Origin: Rhypophila decipiens
Taxonomy: Eukaryota > Ascomycota > Sordariomycetes > Sordariales > Naviculisporaceae
DNA: 64,000 bases
NCBI GenBank assembly: GCA_033297075.1
Contig: MU858234.1
Coordinates: 1-64,000, forward strand
Reading direction: 5' to 3'
Part shown: positions 47,650 through 58,327 of the stretch, in pieces
Layout of the letters: each line of letters opens with the position of its first letter
Numbering within the stretch: position 1 is the stretch's first letter
Made by a program: the position numbers and the translations under genes
The notes under the pieces: model-generated
Told to the model about the DNA's origin: nothing
What the model saw: only the letters and a program-made list of their open reading frames with translations
Database searches by the model: none

Positions 47650-48515
47650 TTAGAGAAACTCCAACACATTATCAACCAACCTTGCTCTCAGCTTCAGGTT
47701 TGTGTCTATCATGACACTGTCCCACACAGCCACTGCCCCCTCCTTTGACTCTCTGCCCGCACTGTTCCCGGTCGACTTCCAGGGAGGTGCTATTGTCTCC
47801 AGGGTATGATTTTCCAAATCACTCCAAAGATACGCCAACACGTCTAACTCAGCAGCCATGGCACCAAAGTAGTGCTGCGGACCATATCTCTCGTTCCCGT
47901 GGTGTCTCTCCGGCTCGTAGTCGACCTCGCCCACCTTGATCCACGGTATATTCTGATTGTGACTTGTCGTGCCAGAGGCAGTAGTCGCACTTGTTGGCTG
48001 CTGACCACCACCGTTCCGGAACTGCGCCAGGACCTGTTGGTCGACGTAGAGAAAGACTAGGGATTTATGATACAGGAACCCATGCTTACGCAGCGCAGCC
48101 TTGTCGTCGTCGTAGTAGTAGTCGTCGCCTACGTTGCCAGTAGCTGCCGCCGCCGCCTTCTTCTCGGCCTTGGCGATTTCTCGAACCTCTCGCATAATCT
48201 TGTCGTTGAGTGCCGCCTTGTCGTCCTTGATCTCGAGGCGGAACTGCGCGACCAGTTTCTCACCAGCGGCGACGAATTCCTCGTCAGGCGGATCGCCGCC
48301 CCAAAGAGACGGGGACGGCACGATGGACGAGCGAATTTCCGAATTGATCGTCTCGATCAAGGCCTGCCAGAGCAGTTCTGGTCCGAGTCCGAGTCGTCGT
48401 CGGCGGGGTAGACGGTCCGGTAGACGGTGAAGCCCCAATGGTGGAGGGGTTGGCCAGGTGTTCCGTCGCGGCGCAGCCGGCGAAGGCGGCGCTGTACTTC
48501 CTCGAGGCTTGACAT
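47650..48515 (-). CDS. Fungal protein of unknown function, with a frameshift
   Basis: The gene begins at 48515 with MSSLEEVQRRLRRLRRDGTP and GFTVYRTVYPADDDSDSD, then the frame ends at a stop. A second frame starting near 48395 continues with LLWQALIETINSEIRSS and runs to 47650 (EVDYEPERHHGNERYGPQHYF; VWDSVMIDTNLKLRARL). No GT-AG intron of suitable phase joins them, so one base must be extra or missing (or two missing or extra) near 48378-48400, inside a GACTCG-type repeat prone to slippage. The middle contains an Ala/Lys-rich helix and an acidic patch. About 285 residues are expected if intact. The family occurs in filamentous fungi, but I know no function. Confidence 0.7.
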
Positions 48516-49280
48516 GTTGGATTGATTGCTTTGGGATTTTCTGTTTCTGCTTGGGTGTTGGTGTGGTATTGATTCATCAATGGACAGAAAGGTCAGGTGA
48601 AGGGGAAAGGAAAATTCAATCTTGTTGGTTGTTCATTGCTGCTTCCCGCCTTGTTGACAAGAGAGTGGATCTGTGCTCTTATTGGCGGAAGCCACTCAAG
48701 GTGGGGATGGATTTCTGCCTGCTTAGGCACACTTACACCCCTGAATGTCAGCTCCAGACACCAATTAAAAAGGGGACGGGCAGGCCATTTGCTGTACTAC
48801 ATAGGGGAAAGAAATACATGATAAAACACGCTTGTCATATTTAGCCGGGCGGTTAGTCGACATGCCGCCGTCAGGCTGCCGTTGGCTCTTGTTTTCAGGG
48901 GTAACCTTGCGGTAGGGTTATGGTTCAAAGACAATCCAACAAGTTAATGATTACCGTTATCCAAAGGTATAACTGTTAACAGGGTAGTTGTACCGTCCGT
49001 GGTGGACCGTGGCGCCTGAGGAAATCGTTGCGTGCTATCAGTGGAAACGAGGGAAGCTTCCTTTTTGTTGCAGGCTGCTATGTGAGGCTGGGATGTATGC
49101 ATGAGAGCTAGTCACGGTAATTTAGCATACTAAAGGCATTCATTTAATCTATATAAGGCATCTATACCCGCTAGCTATTTAAGCCACCTATTCTCTAACA
49201 CCAGTTCTAGTATATGAGAAGGCTGCCAGTGGTGCCTGTATGAGAGCAGTGGTGCCTGTATATGGGACCATTGGTGTCTG
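48516..49280. other. Spacer with short direct repeats
   Basis: No gene seen. The unit CAGTGGTGCCTGTA occurs at 49227-49240 and 49247-49260, with a degenerate third copy at 49269-49282 that overlaps the stop of the next gene. The rest is unremarkable. Confidence 0.5.
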
Positions 49281-50816
49281 TTAAAGCCGCACTCCTGGAA
49301 CCTTATCGCGTCTGAAAGCTGCAATATACGCAGCCATCATGGCCTTGTTCCCATTCGGCTTCGGGTGAAACGGCCTGGACGACCACCCGAACCCCGACTG
49401 TGAGTCGACCTCGACGGGAGAGTCGTGGCTAGGTAAGTCCTGCTCGTCCAGGTCATTCCGATCGTGGACAGACAGGGAAAGTAGAGGAAACGGACCATCC
49501 TCCGCGTCGGGCGGCTTGCCCATGCGCATGACACCATTATCGGAGTACTTGAGGTTCATGCTCGCATCTTCGTCTTGCTGCGAATCTGTTTCCTGACGGC
49601 GGCGATCCACCGCCGACAGGTTCCCGTTCTTCCACGATAAATTCCACAGCCACACGTCGGCGCTGTACCAATGGTCGTCAAAGCTGTGGTTTGGCTCACA
49701 GAAGCGGTGGCCCTCGAATATGTCCGAGATGGGTACGTAATGCAGGGTGAAGGTCCTTGTCGACGGGGGCGGTTGATACCAGGTGATGACCTTTTCTTGG
49801 ACGTCGTTGAACTTGCCGACCAGCTCGTTCATTTCGCGGCGCAGTGCTTTGACGAGTTTTGGGGAGCCGGTGCTGAACCAGCGCGCAAAGGTCCAGCCGT
49901 CGCAGGCGTCGGTCTCGGCGTTGAAGAATTTGACGTAGGAGCTGACGTAGAAGTCCAAGCGCGTCGAGGGATTAGGTTCCCTGTTGCTGAAGCCGAAGGC
50001 GTAGTCGATTGTTTCCCGGAATTTGACTTCTAGACCTTGGGGGTCATCAATGAAATCCCGAGCCTGTTTGAGGTATTTCTTGCACCAGCCTGTGCCATTT
50101 GGATCGTTGTCGTAGTCTGGACCCCAGGGGCCGCCGGGGTCCGGCTTGTATATGCAGGCTCGGGCTATGTCGCCGAAGAAGCCGTCGTTACCGCCAAATG
50201 TGCCAAGGAGCAATTGCGGCCTGGCCTTGGTGCGCCAAAACCTGTAGCGAGTCAGGTCTAGTTGGCGGGGGATGTCATCCATCTTTGTTCCACCGCAGGC
50301 GACAAAGCTGAACTGTTGAGTGCTATCGATCCAGGAACTGGCGTCATAGTACATCAATGAACCGTAGGCTTGGTTCGACCGGTAGCAATACTCCACGTCG
50401 GACCAAGGGGCCAAGCTCGTACCGTAAGAGTAGGAGACTCCTGAAGACCACGAGTCTCCGATTACTGCCCAATAAAAGTTGTTTGGGTTGGCCGGGGAAA
50501 TTTTAGGATCAGCTGTTGTTGTTGTTGCTGTAGGCGCGAGGAGGCTGGATGGGGTGGCGATGGTGCTTGAGTGGCAGTCATTTCCTGGGCCACCGTCGGG
50601 AGTGAAGGTGGTGAAGGGGACCTCATCAAACCAGCAGGTGCAAAGCCCATCGTTGTTTTCCAGGCTGGGGAAGCTGCAGGAGAGATCAGGCTTCGGTGTT
50701 GTCTCTGCTTGGGGCGGGGAGAGGTCATCGACACCCAGAAGAGGCTTGGCGGCTGCCCCCGAGAAAAGGGCAGCCGTGACCCAGGCGACAGCGGGCAGAA
50801 AGAACTTGTATTTCAT
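49281..50816 (-). CDS. Secreted SGNH-fold hydrolase (lipase/esterase-like)
   Basis: The single exon gives 511 residues from the ATG at 50816, chosen because MKYKFFLPAVAWVTAALFSGA is a signal peptide. Residues 45-80 contain several Cys and a Trp. The SGNH hydrolase core starts at FYWAVIGDSWSSG (block I, Ser122), then VACGGTKMDD (block II), GTFGGNDGFF (block III, N210), and a C-terminal PFHPKPNGNKAM (block V His484). The usual Asp two or three residues before the block V His is not obvious (SRPFHP). An insert of about 80 residues rich in Asp, Ser and Gln precedes block V. It is likely an extracellular ester hydrolase; the substrate is unknown. Confidence 0.87.
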   Translation of the reverse strand: MKYKFFLPAVAWVTAALFSGAAAKPLLGVDDLSPPQAETTPKPDLSCSFPSLENNDGLCTCWFDEVPFTTFTPDGGPGNDCHSSTIATPSSLLAPTATTTTADPKISPANPNNFYWAVIGDSWSSGVSYSYGTSLAPWSDVEYCYRSNQAYGSLMYYDASSWIDSTQQFSFVACGGTKMDDIPRQLDLTRYRFWRTKARPQLLLGTFGGNDGFFGDIARACIYKPDPGGPWGPDYDNDPNGTGWCKKYLKQARDFIDDPQGLEVKFRETIDYAFGFSNREPNPSTRLDFYVSSYVKFFNAETDACDGWTFARWFSTGSPKLVKALRREMNELVGKFNDVQEKVITWYQPPPSTRTFTLHYVPISDIFEGHRFCEPNHSFDDHWYSADVWLWNLSWKNGNLSAVDRRRQETDSQQDEDASMNLKYSDNGVMRMGKPPDAEDGPFPLLSLSVHDRNDLDEQDLPSHDSPVEVDSQSGFGWSSRPFHPKPNGNKAMMAAYIAAFRRDKVPGVRL

Positions 50817-51605
50817 GATGTGCAACCGTAGATCGCTGACTGGTCTGGTGGATGGGAAGATTGTAGAGACAGTATCCGTGGAGAATTGCAAGGTGTCTGA
50901 GGTGTCCAGATCTCAGGGTGTCGAGAAGTTTAATGAGCTCAAGTCCTCATCGCCCTCATCTTATACTTGAGTCTAGAGTCAGGGGTAGCTTACCGCATCC
51001 TTGTTACTTGGTCAGGGCTCCGCGATTTACGCCGATTTAAGGAAATTATAAAAAGTCAGATGATATCAACGAGCCACACTTTCCCCTAACCTTCAACAAC
51101 ACATATTACCTAGCCCCTTAATGTATGGACTCTTTCCTTTGAGTATGTACAGTTTTACGGTCTGCCCCGTCCAAGACAGGGCAAGGGCTATATGTCAAGA
51201 TAACCAGGAATAAATGGTGGAACAAGGAGCTATTTAGCGCCGTGGATGGCAGCCGGTCATCAAGCTGAGGTGTGGCCGGAGGCCGAGACCGTATGGTTCC
51301 GGAGCTCGGTAATCGGTATCCCCTGGTATCAATTCGTCCTAACCTGGAATCTGATCAGTGACCATTGCGGCATGCGGGGTGGGCGGTCAAGCAAGCAGTC
51401 GTTGGTCTATGCATCCGATCTAGGCCGTCATTTCCTTGCATCAGGAGAAATAGTCTTGTACCACAGAGATATCTCCGATGGTCATACCCCACCAACAAAC
51501 AAATCTCTCTCACCCCTTGTCCTTCTTACACCTTCGCATTTTGTATCCAGAACCACCAACACCACAGCGAACATCGCCCAACTTGTACCCAAAGCAAGAA
51601 TCACG
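50817..51605. other. Divergent promoter region
   Basis: It lies between two genes transcribed in opposite directions. An in-frame extension upstream of 51606 exists, but it reads as unremarkable sequence and lies before a better start. No clear motifs. Confidence 0.5.
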
Positions 51606-52742
51606 ATGCCGTCATTTATACCACAAGGAGGACCGCTCCGCGCGGGCATTACCCTCATACTCGGTCTCTGCACGCTCTATATCCTCTGTGTCACAGCCAG
51701 AGCCCAAATGCACCAACAACCACTCTTCGGTCATCCCCCGACAACTCCTATATCCGATAACCGAACGTACAGTGTAAGCTTTCACCTCGCTTCGTCCTAC
51801 GGCGCCGCGGCCGTGATTATTTCAGGTGACTCCGAACCCGACGCCAACCTCCAAACCTACACCTTCACCACCGCCGGCTCCGACACGTACAAATCCACCA
51901 TGTCCCGCCTCTCCTTGCATTCCTCTGAACATCTAGCACCCCCCTACGACTCCATGCAAGATTACTTCGATGACGTACCGAGGGCTCTCGCACGTCGGGC
52001 GCTCAAAAGAGTCGGCCTCCCCTCCAGCGGGGACGTCGGCTCCCTCAGCACTGTGATTGTCTCCCTGGTCGAGCAAATCCGCTCCGCCCTAAACATCACG
52101 GTCGCCGACGCCGTCATAACCTCTACCCATCTCCACGCACTTTATCAAGATGACCTATACGACATCGCCCAGTACGCCAGGTTCCAGTACGTGGAGCCCA
52201 AGAGGCTTTACCAACCCATGCTGTGGGAGACGGGCGCGGCGTGTGCGGGCCACGGTCTGAATCTCTGTAGGGATTTCCGCAACACCACGGCCTGCTACGA
52301 TGAGGACCGCACAACCCCTGTGATCAACGTCCTCGAGGTGCATTACTCGGCCACGGCGCTGACCTCCTCCATCGCAAGGATGTATGGCCCCACGTCGGCC
52401 TTCGAGGACGACACGCGGAGGGTAGAGGATTTCAAGCTAGGAGGCGACGCTCGTGCTGGCTACAAGGGCGGAGACGAACAGTACTGGTCTAACGTCAAGG
52501 AGGTCATTATAAGACGAATGCTAGAGTACCAGGCCACAGGAAGACCCGATTTGGTCATTCTGACAGGGGACGAAAATGTCGATAATGACAAGTTCAGGGC
52601 AGTGTTGGACGACGCTCTGAAGGAGATTATGGGTCCATTCGCGCCGCCACCATGGGTACTCGACGACGATGCCATGGTTATTGCCGCCAAGGGGGCCGCC
52701 GAGTTGAGGAGGAGGGGGGTCCGAGTGCCAAAGGATAATTAA
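51606..52742 (+). CDS. Type II membrane protein, possibly of actin/Hsp70-like fold
   Basis: The intronless gene encodes 378 residues from 51606. I prefer this ATG because a short polar start (MPSFIPQGGPLRAG) is followed by one helix (ITLILGLCTLYILCVTARA), giving a single-pass type II layout with the large domain outside the cytosol. That domain begins YSVSFHLASSYGAAAVIISG and ends with PDLVILTGDENVDNDKF and AAKGAAELRRR, which resembles the last strands of ASKHA (actin/Hsp70-like) folds, where a Gly-rich GG..A motif holds nucleotide. Two CxxxxxC-like pairs and several N-glycosylation sites (NRT, NIT, NTT) support a luminal location. The fold assignment is an inference. Confidence 0.75.
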   Translation: MPSFIPQGGPLRAGITLILGLCTLYILCVTARAQMHQQPLFGHPPTTPISDNRTYSVSFHLASSYGAAAVIISGDSEPDANLQTYTFTTAGSDTYKSTMSRLSLHSSEHLAPPYDSMQDYFDDVPRALARRALKRVGLPSSGDVGSLSTVIVSLVEQIRSALNITVADAVITSTHLHALYQDDLYDIAQYARFQYVEPKRLYQPMLWETGAACAGHGLNLCRDFRNTTACYDEDRTTPVINVLEVHYSATALTSSIARMYGPTSAFEDDTRRVEDFKLGGDARAGYKGGDEQYWSNVKEVIIRRMLEYQATGRPDLVILTGDENVDNDKFRAVLDDALKEIMGPFAPPPWVLDDDAMVIAAKGAAELRRRGVRVPKDN

Positions 52743-53329
52743 TAGGACGGTGATTCCACTTGAAATTGAGAATCTTGTTTGTTTTGATAATATTTCTCCG
52801 GGTCACTAGATTGCTTCCTAGCTGCCAATATCAATACCGAGTCCCGATATTTACTTGAGCTTGAGTACTGTAGTTGATGTTGGCGAAAAGTCTATTGTTT
52901 CTTGCCAGCTACTACACAGGACATATTCCCCGAAACAGGATTCTTAAAAAGAACTCCCCAAGTCGCCCCTTAGCTTCTACTAATGGGAGCAAATTATGTC
53001 CACGAACCAGGACCCTAATCGACGTAGACCCTGACTACCTGGTTCCAAGCGTTCTTGGTGGCGTTTGAGATCAGCTTGGCCTCCCTCCTTGGGGCCGACC
53101 ACGCAGTGTATAGTTCAATCCGTGCAAATGGACGTTGTGCAACCCCCCTCATGGATATCGATCATCACCTTTAATTCCTATCATATATCAGTACATACTC
53201 GGTATAATTCCACACATCCACCAGCAGGTCATCACGAAGAGCACGCATCCCCACGATAACCAGTCTTTCCCCCAGCACAACCAACACCCAGCCAATGCCC
53301 ATCTGCGACATGAATCTGGGTGTCGTCCA
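52743..53329. other. Spacer before HET fragment
   Basis: No gene seen apart from the 3' flank of the membrane-protein gene. The frame leading into the HET-type fragment has no ATG here. Confidence 0.45.
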
Positions 53330-53668
53330 CGAAGAAACTTCTCACCATCTGTCCATTCCTACTTGCGCCAGGCCTTGGACTCATCGCCAGTCACTGCGGA
53401 TGAGTTGATCAAGGTCCTGGAGACAACCCAGACGCTCGGCATACCATCGCCCCCAATGTCTCAGCCATCGTTAGGACCTCGGCCTATGCGCGAGGGTGAC
53501 ACCCTCTGCGTTCTGTCGGACAGCAGGCTGCCAATGATATTACGGCGGTCTGCAGGAGAGGAATGGAATGTGTTGGGACCATACTATACACATGGTGTGA
53601 TGCGTGGAGAGGTTGTAAAGGCTAGTCCTGGAAAGACAAAGGACGTAGTTCATTTCTGTTTGATGTGA
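53330..53668 (+). pseudogene. C-terminal relic of a HET-domain-type protein
   Basis: The frame ends with REGDTLCVLSDSRLPMILRR, then WNVLGPYYTHGVMRGEVVK and a stop at 53666-53668. This pattern (a GD.. CVL.. G/S..P.ILR block followed by Y.HG.M.GE) is the usual C-terminus of one large family of fungal HET proteins. No HET domain is found upstream, only about 50 residues that may be the preceding region (VTADELIKVLETTQTLG). The left boundary is approximate. It is most likely a truncated gene left by rearrangement or transposon activity. Confidence 0.65.
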
Positions 53669-53924
53669 TGCCAATGGTTTTATTCCTATCAATTCTTAGT
53701 GTGATATCTCAGACTGAGATGGCTTGAAAACTCTAGCTTTCCTATTTTCATGTCAGCATTGCAAGCTGTCATTCATATCCAAAATTCCAACTCGTTGTAT
53801 AAAGCTAAATGACGTCTTGGCAACCAGCTCCTTTCCGCATGACGTTTTGGGCATGGCCATATGTTTCATCCAGACAAAAGAAACAAATATCTGTCGTCTT
53901 AGCATCAGAGCCGACCCTTTTGAA

Positions 53925-54515
53925 CGGCCTGGTTATTTCCACTGTCCCTCTGGTTATTTCTACAGTCTTGGCATTCGATCCTTGGTGAGAAAGGCCGCAC
54001 CGCTACAAATTCGCCGCGATTTTTGGGCACCTACCTCTTACAACTATACAGCTATATACCCTTCCAACCTTATATACCTACGGGTTATACCAGCAATTCA
54101 CCACTACATTACTTATCAATAGCCTCATTTATAGTACTTTCTAAGCCCTTAAGTCACGAATTAGCTGGTATTTTTTATTTTAAATAGTTAATATACTGTA
54201 AATAGCAGGTAGAACGTTCCCTTGAACAACGGAGTATTATAATAAATACGGTAGGTGGGCAGGGTAGGTAACTATTACTTAGGTTGTAATCAGTTACTTG
54301 TAAATTAATAAAATAGCGTTTTTGAACAAATTAAGTGAATTCGAGTATTCAGAAAAGATTTAGTTGATTTTTCAGTTTAATGGAGGGCAACATTGACTGA
54401 AAGGTGGTTGCCAGGAACTTGCTAGCAAAATTGTGGCGCTGCGGCCTTTGTGCGCCTTGGATCAAATGCTAAGACCGCGGAAATAACCCGAGGGATAGTG
54501 GAAATAACCGGGCCG
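53925..54515. mobile_element. Element with imperfect inverted repeats, AT-rich interior
   Basis: Bases 53925-53981 match the reverse complement of 54459-54515 with roughly eight or nine differences, mostly C/T or A/G; weaker similarity continues inward to the block AAGGCCGCA (53991-53999 and 54440-54450). Each arm contains GGTTATTTC twice. The 480 bp between are AT-rich with no coding potential. The layout fits a non-autonomous TIR element or a transposon relic modified by RIP. I could not find a clear target duplication. Confidence 0.6.
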
Positions 54516-54565
54516 CTTTTGAAGACCGAAATTGCTTTCATCTCGATTATTTAAAAGCTCCATTA

Positions 54566-57139
54566 TTATAACAAGTAGAAAGTCTCCTCGGCCAAGCCAC
54601 TGCCAGACGTGCCACTGCCAGAAGTCCTGAACTTTCCAAGCTCAAGGGTGCTCATCTCAAACACACCCAGGCGCTTATAGTGACACATGTATCCGTCCCC
54701 ATTACCACCACCTTTTGGCATCCCTGGAGTTTCTACCAGCTGCACAATGAGTCCCGACGTTCGATAGCCATCAAGGATGGGAATGATAAATGTCGGTGGC
54801 TGGTTGTCGTCCGGTTCAGAAGGAGGAGGAGGAGCACAGTCAAAGAAGCAACTGGCGTGTAGATCTGGATCCTTCGAGTTGTCCAAGGTGGGGACCATCA
54901 TGAAGCTTTCTTCCTGGCGGCGAGCACGGTGGGTTTTCTTTACCCACCTACTTGCCACGATGAATACTGGTATGAGCGGGCAAAACAGTATCAAGAACAG
55001 TGGCTCGAGGAGTCGATCGTATGCCCAGTACAAAGCGGAACTGACACCAATGCGGTCAAAGATGAATTTGAACTTGCTGGATGTTATCTTGACTGTGGAT
55101 TGTATCTTGCGGGCTGTTCCCTTGGCTGTGAATTGTGCCCTACGGACTGCTTTATTGACCGTGGATTGTAATTTGATAGTAGTGGTTATTTTCATAGCCT
55201 CGACTGGTACCTCGGGCCTCATTTCCTCGGTCGTGGATTGGATTTTCAAACCTGGACCCTGTGTAATCCAGACTCTGAGGACGTGCCCCGAGGCCCCCAG
55301 TCGAGGCATTATGCCCTTATGGTAACAGCCGGCTGGGTTTTGCTCAACGTCTGGGATTTGGATAGAGCGAATGATCGGAATGCCTTTGAACCGACCGGAA
55401 TTGAACTCGATAGCGCAGTCCAACGATGCCCACGACCACGACGGGGCTCTGGTGTCGGCTGGTCTGTTCACCGTACGGCCCGATGCTATCCAAAGAAGCG
55501 ACGCAGGCAGCTTGTCGTCCAGCCAAAGACCGGCACAGTATCGACGGCCGGTTGATTCATGGATCTGGGAGGCCAGGCCCTGTAGTGCCACGAGTCTATC
55601 CGACATATTTGTGAAGTTGTTGGTAGACGCCGCATAACGCCGCAGAAGAACGGCCCAGAGGTCGTTAATGGCAGTGACATGCCTTGATGGGTCGAGCAGC
55701 TTCTCCAACCTGCGCTTCTCAACCTCGAACGAGGTGAAGCGGTCGATGAAGTTCTCACTCGTCTTTCCGCTGGGCCAGCTCTCGGCCGCTTGGATCTCTT
55801 GGCAAGCCCAAAGCATTTGTGTTTTCCCAAAGATGAGCAACCGCGACGACAGCATCCGTTCTTGAAACACCCATCCTCTTGTGTACCATGCTGATTGCCG
55901 AACTTCTTGGTCAAATATATCCTTGAGAAACCGCGGTCTTATGTAGAAGCGGTGCTTGGAGGCGGCAGGGTTGAGAGGGTTTGGGACCGGACAAGGTCGA
56001 ACTTGGTACTGGTTTCTTGTTGCAAAGCATCCGGCCTCATCTTCCCCGCTATTTGCTGCGGCAATGGTACATGTGGCAAAGCCGTAGACCTTGGACATGA
56101 CTGCCGACTCTCGAGACCAATCATTAAAATCGCCCTGTACAATACAAAGGGCATCTACCCAGAGGTATTCCAGACCAATACTTCGACAAGTCTTGACTGC
56201 TTCTTGCAAGGTCTTGGAGAGCTCACAGAAGGCAATGGATTCGTGGTACTGTTCGATCTTCGCCGAAGTCAGGCAGAATTGGCTCTGGTCACCCCAGCGG
56301 TAACTCAGCGCTGCGTACGAGACCAGTCCCAGGTTGTCCTGGGCGGTGGAAACTAAACGGAGTCGGGAATATGGCTCTGAGCCGACGTAAAGTAGTCTTG
56401 TTGGTAGCCAATCTGTCGATCGCGCATGGGCATGCGCTGAAGAGAGACAACGTGGGTGGTTTTCGAGGCAGTTTCGAAGCCAATGCTTGGCAAGGCGCAT
56501 GTTTTCGGGCGTGCCTGTGGATAATTGATGTTCAAGATTTATTTGTGCGATAGCCTCCGCTTCATCATCTGATCATGATGATATTGGAGATCAGTAACGC
56601 ACACCGGATGAAACTCAACAAGGACATTTCAGACGCTTACCCGTATGTATTTCCAAGGGTAGCACTATTGAGCTGTGAAGATAGTCTGCGAACACCATGC
56701 AGAGCCAGAACTCGATGGAACCATCGGTCAGCTCCTCGGCATCGGAGCTTAGAAGCTTTGAGAGGCCATAATTGGTCGGGTCCGTCTGAGCCTGGCGGGT
56801 GGCGTGGGCAACTTGCACATGATCCTCGTAATCACCATTGAAATCCAGCGCTGGCCAAACAGGCTCATCCCCAAATCTCGCCCAATCATCATTGAAGACC
56901 TTGAGGGCGAATTGGACGGGCGCCGAGTGGCCTTCAATGGACAAGCGTCCGTCAAAGGGGTGCGACCCGCGACTTGGCCTCCGCCATGCTGTGTCCACAA
57001 TGTCGCAGAGATGACAGCTCGATTGCTCTTTTGTCAGCGCCCCATATTGCAAGTGATAGAAGGACCCATAAGTAAGTGCTCTCGTCTCGGAGAAGATTCT
57101 TTGGCAGCCAGAGCAAAGCTTGAAAGGCGATGACGCCAT
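54566..57139 (-). CDS. HET-domain protein with basic repeat region and transmembrane helix
   Basis: The exons are 57139-56641 and 56514-54566 (815 residues), joined in phase 1 to read EIHTGTPENMRLAKHWLRNC. The N-terminal 165 residues include Cys-rich CSGCQRIF and CHLCDIV pairs, common ahead of HET domains. The HET domain spans about 228-380: SYAALSYRWGD, LEYLWVDALCIVQGD, VYGFATCTIAAAN and TRGWVFQERMLS. A family block RAPSWSWASLD follows. The C-terminal part is unusual: residues 590-653 are basic and carry a repeated QST(V) motif, then one hydrophobic helix (LFLILFCPLIPVFIVASRW, about 672-690) and an acidic tail. HET proteins drive incompatibility cell death; here the helix suggests membrane anchoring. 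Confidence 0.9.
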
Positions 57140-58327
57140 ACGCCTGAAGGACGAAGCGCAAGACGCGATTGAGACAACCGTTAACGGAAACTTGGAGGGA
57201 AAGGAGAGCTACGCGGCTACCCGGCTGAATGGCTTTGTAGTCGGATCTCGGCCGTCAAGATGGTGCACCTTGAACTGCCACAGCAAATGACCAGAAGGTC
57301 AGAGGCCGCCTGACGTTGAAATTGGATTTACCTTGGCCAGAGGGCTAGGCCTAAATGGGCCTGAAATCATTTTGCGGCTGAACACGACCGTCTGTCCATG
57401 AGTGTGGACGTGAGAGTTCTTGGCATTCATTCTTGCCTCTGCTGCACCGAGAGCCTGCCTTATTTTCGCGCAGCGGGATCCACAAATCCACGCAGCCGCT
57501 GGGTGGACAGCTGTTGTGGTAATTTTGGCCGTGGTATGGAAGGAACATTTGTTTTCCTACCTGAGACATGCGAGTCTCGTAGTACGTCCTTATCGCCTGC
57601 ATGGCTTCACAAGGAAAACATATGCCATTGACTTTTCAGAGATGCTGAAGACATGGTTCCTAAAAAGGCAAAGTAAGGGCAAGGAAAAGGGTCCCCAACT
57701 TTACTTTGAAGCTATTCCGAGCTACCTTTCTTTCTAAAAGCAAACCAAAGAAAGCAACTGATTCGAAAATTGGGCTGTTAAATGATTTTCACACGCCTTC
57801 AACAGCGTCTTTATACACATATAATTAATCTCTTGGATACGTTTAAAGGACTAAAGATACGCAATTAAGGGGAGGCTATAGGGGCTAAGAAGTTTAATTT
57901 TCTAAGCCGTATCGCAAATCTTTCTAAGACCCATGTTGTGTTGTGATCATGCGTTGTGTGATTTTTACTTTGTCCTTTCCTGGTTCACTTGGTCTTGTTG
58001 CGAACACCAATGATGATATAGGGAGTCATGAGAGTGAAGCGGTATCTGAAGATAATTACTCTGTCGACACTACATTTCTTGAGCTACTTGGGTATCTAGA
58101 GTTGGTTTCTCGGAAAATCTGACCCGTCATCAATCCCCTCAGCGCCTCCAACCAATATGCCCATATTCATATACCCTTCGATCCCATCTGAAGATCAAGG
58201 GCCAGATACTTGAGGCCGCTGTCAGCATGGCACGGCTGTATGAAGTTTATGTCCTTCAGCACCCTTGCTATAGATTGATACCGCCGGAGTCTGATGCTCG
58301 TGGGGAGTTGAGACAACATGGGGTAAA
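57140..58327. other. Spacer without a supported gene
   Basis: No gene seen. The left part is the HET gene promoter. AT content rises at about 57740-58100. Open frames (for example plus 57420-57737) lack features. Confidence 0.5.
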
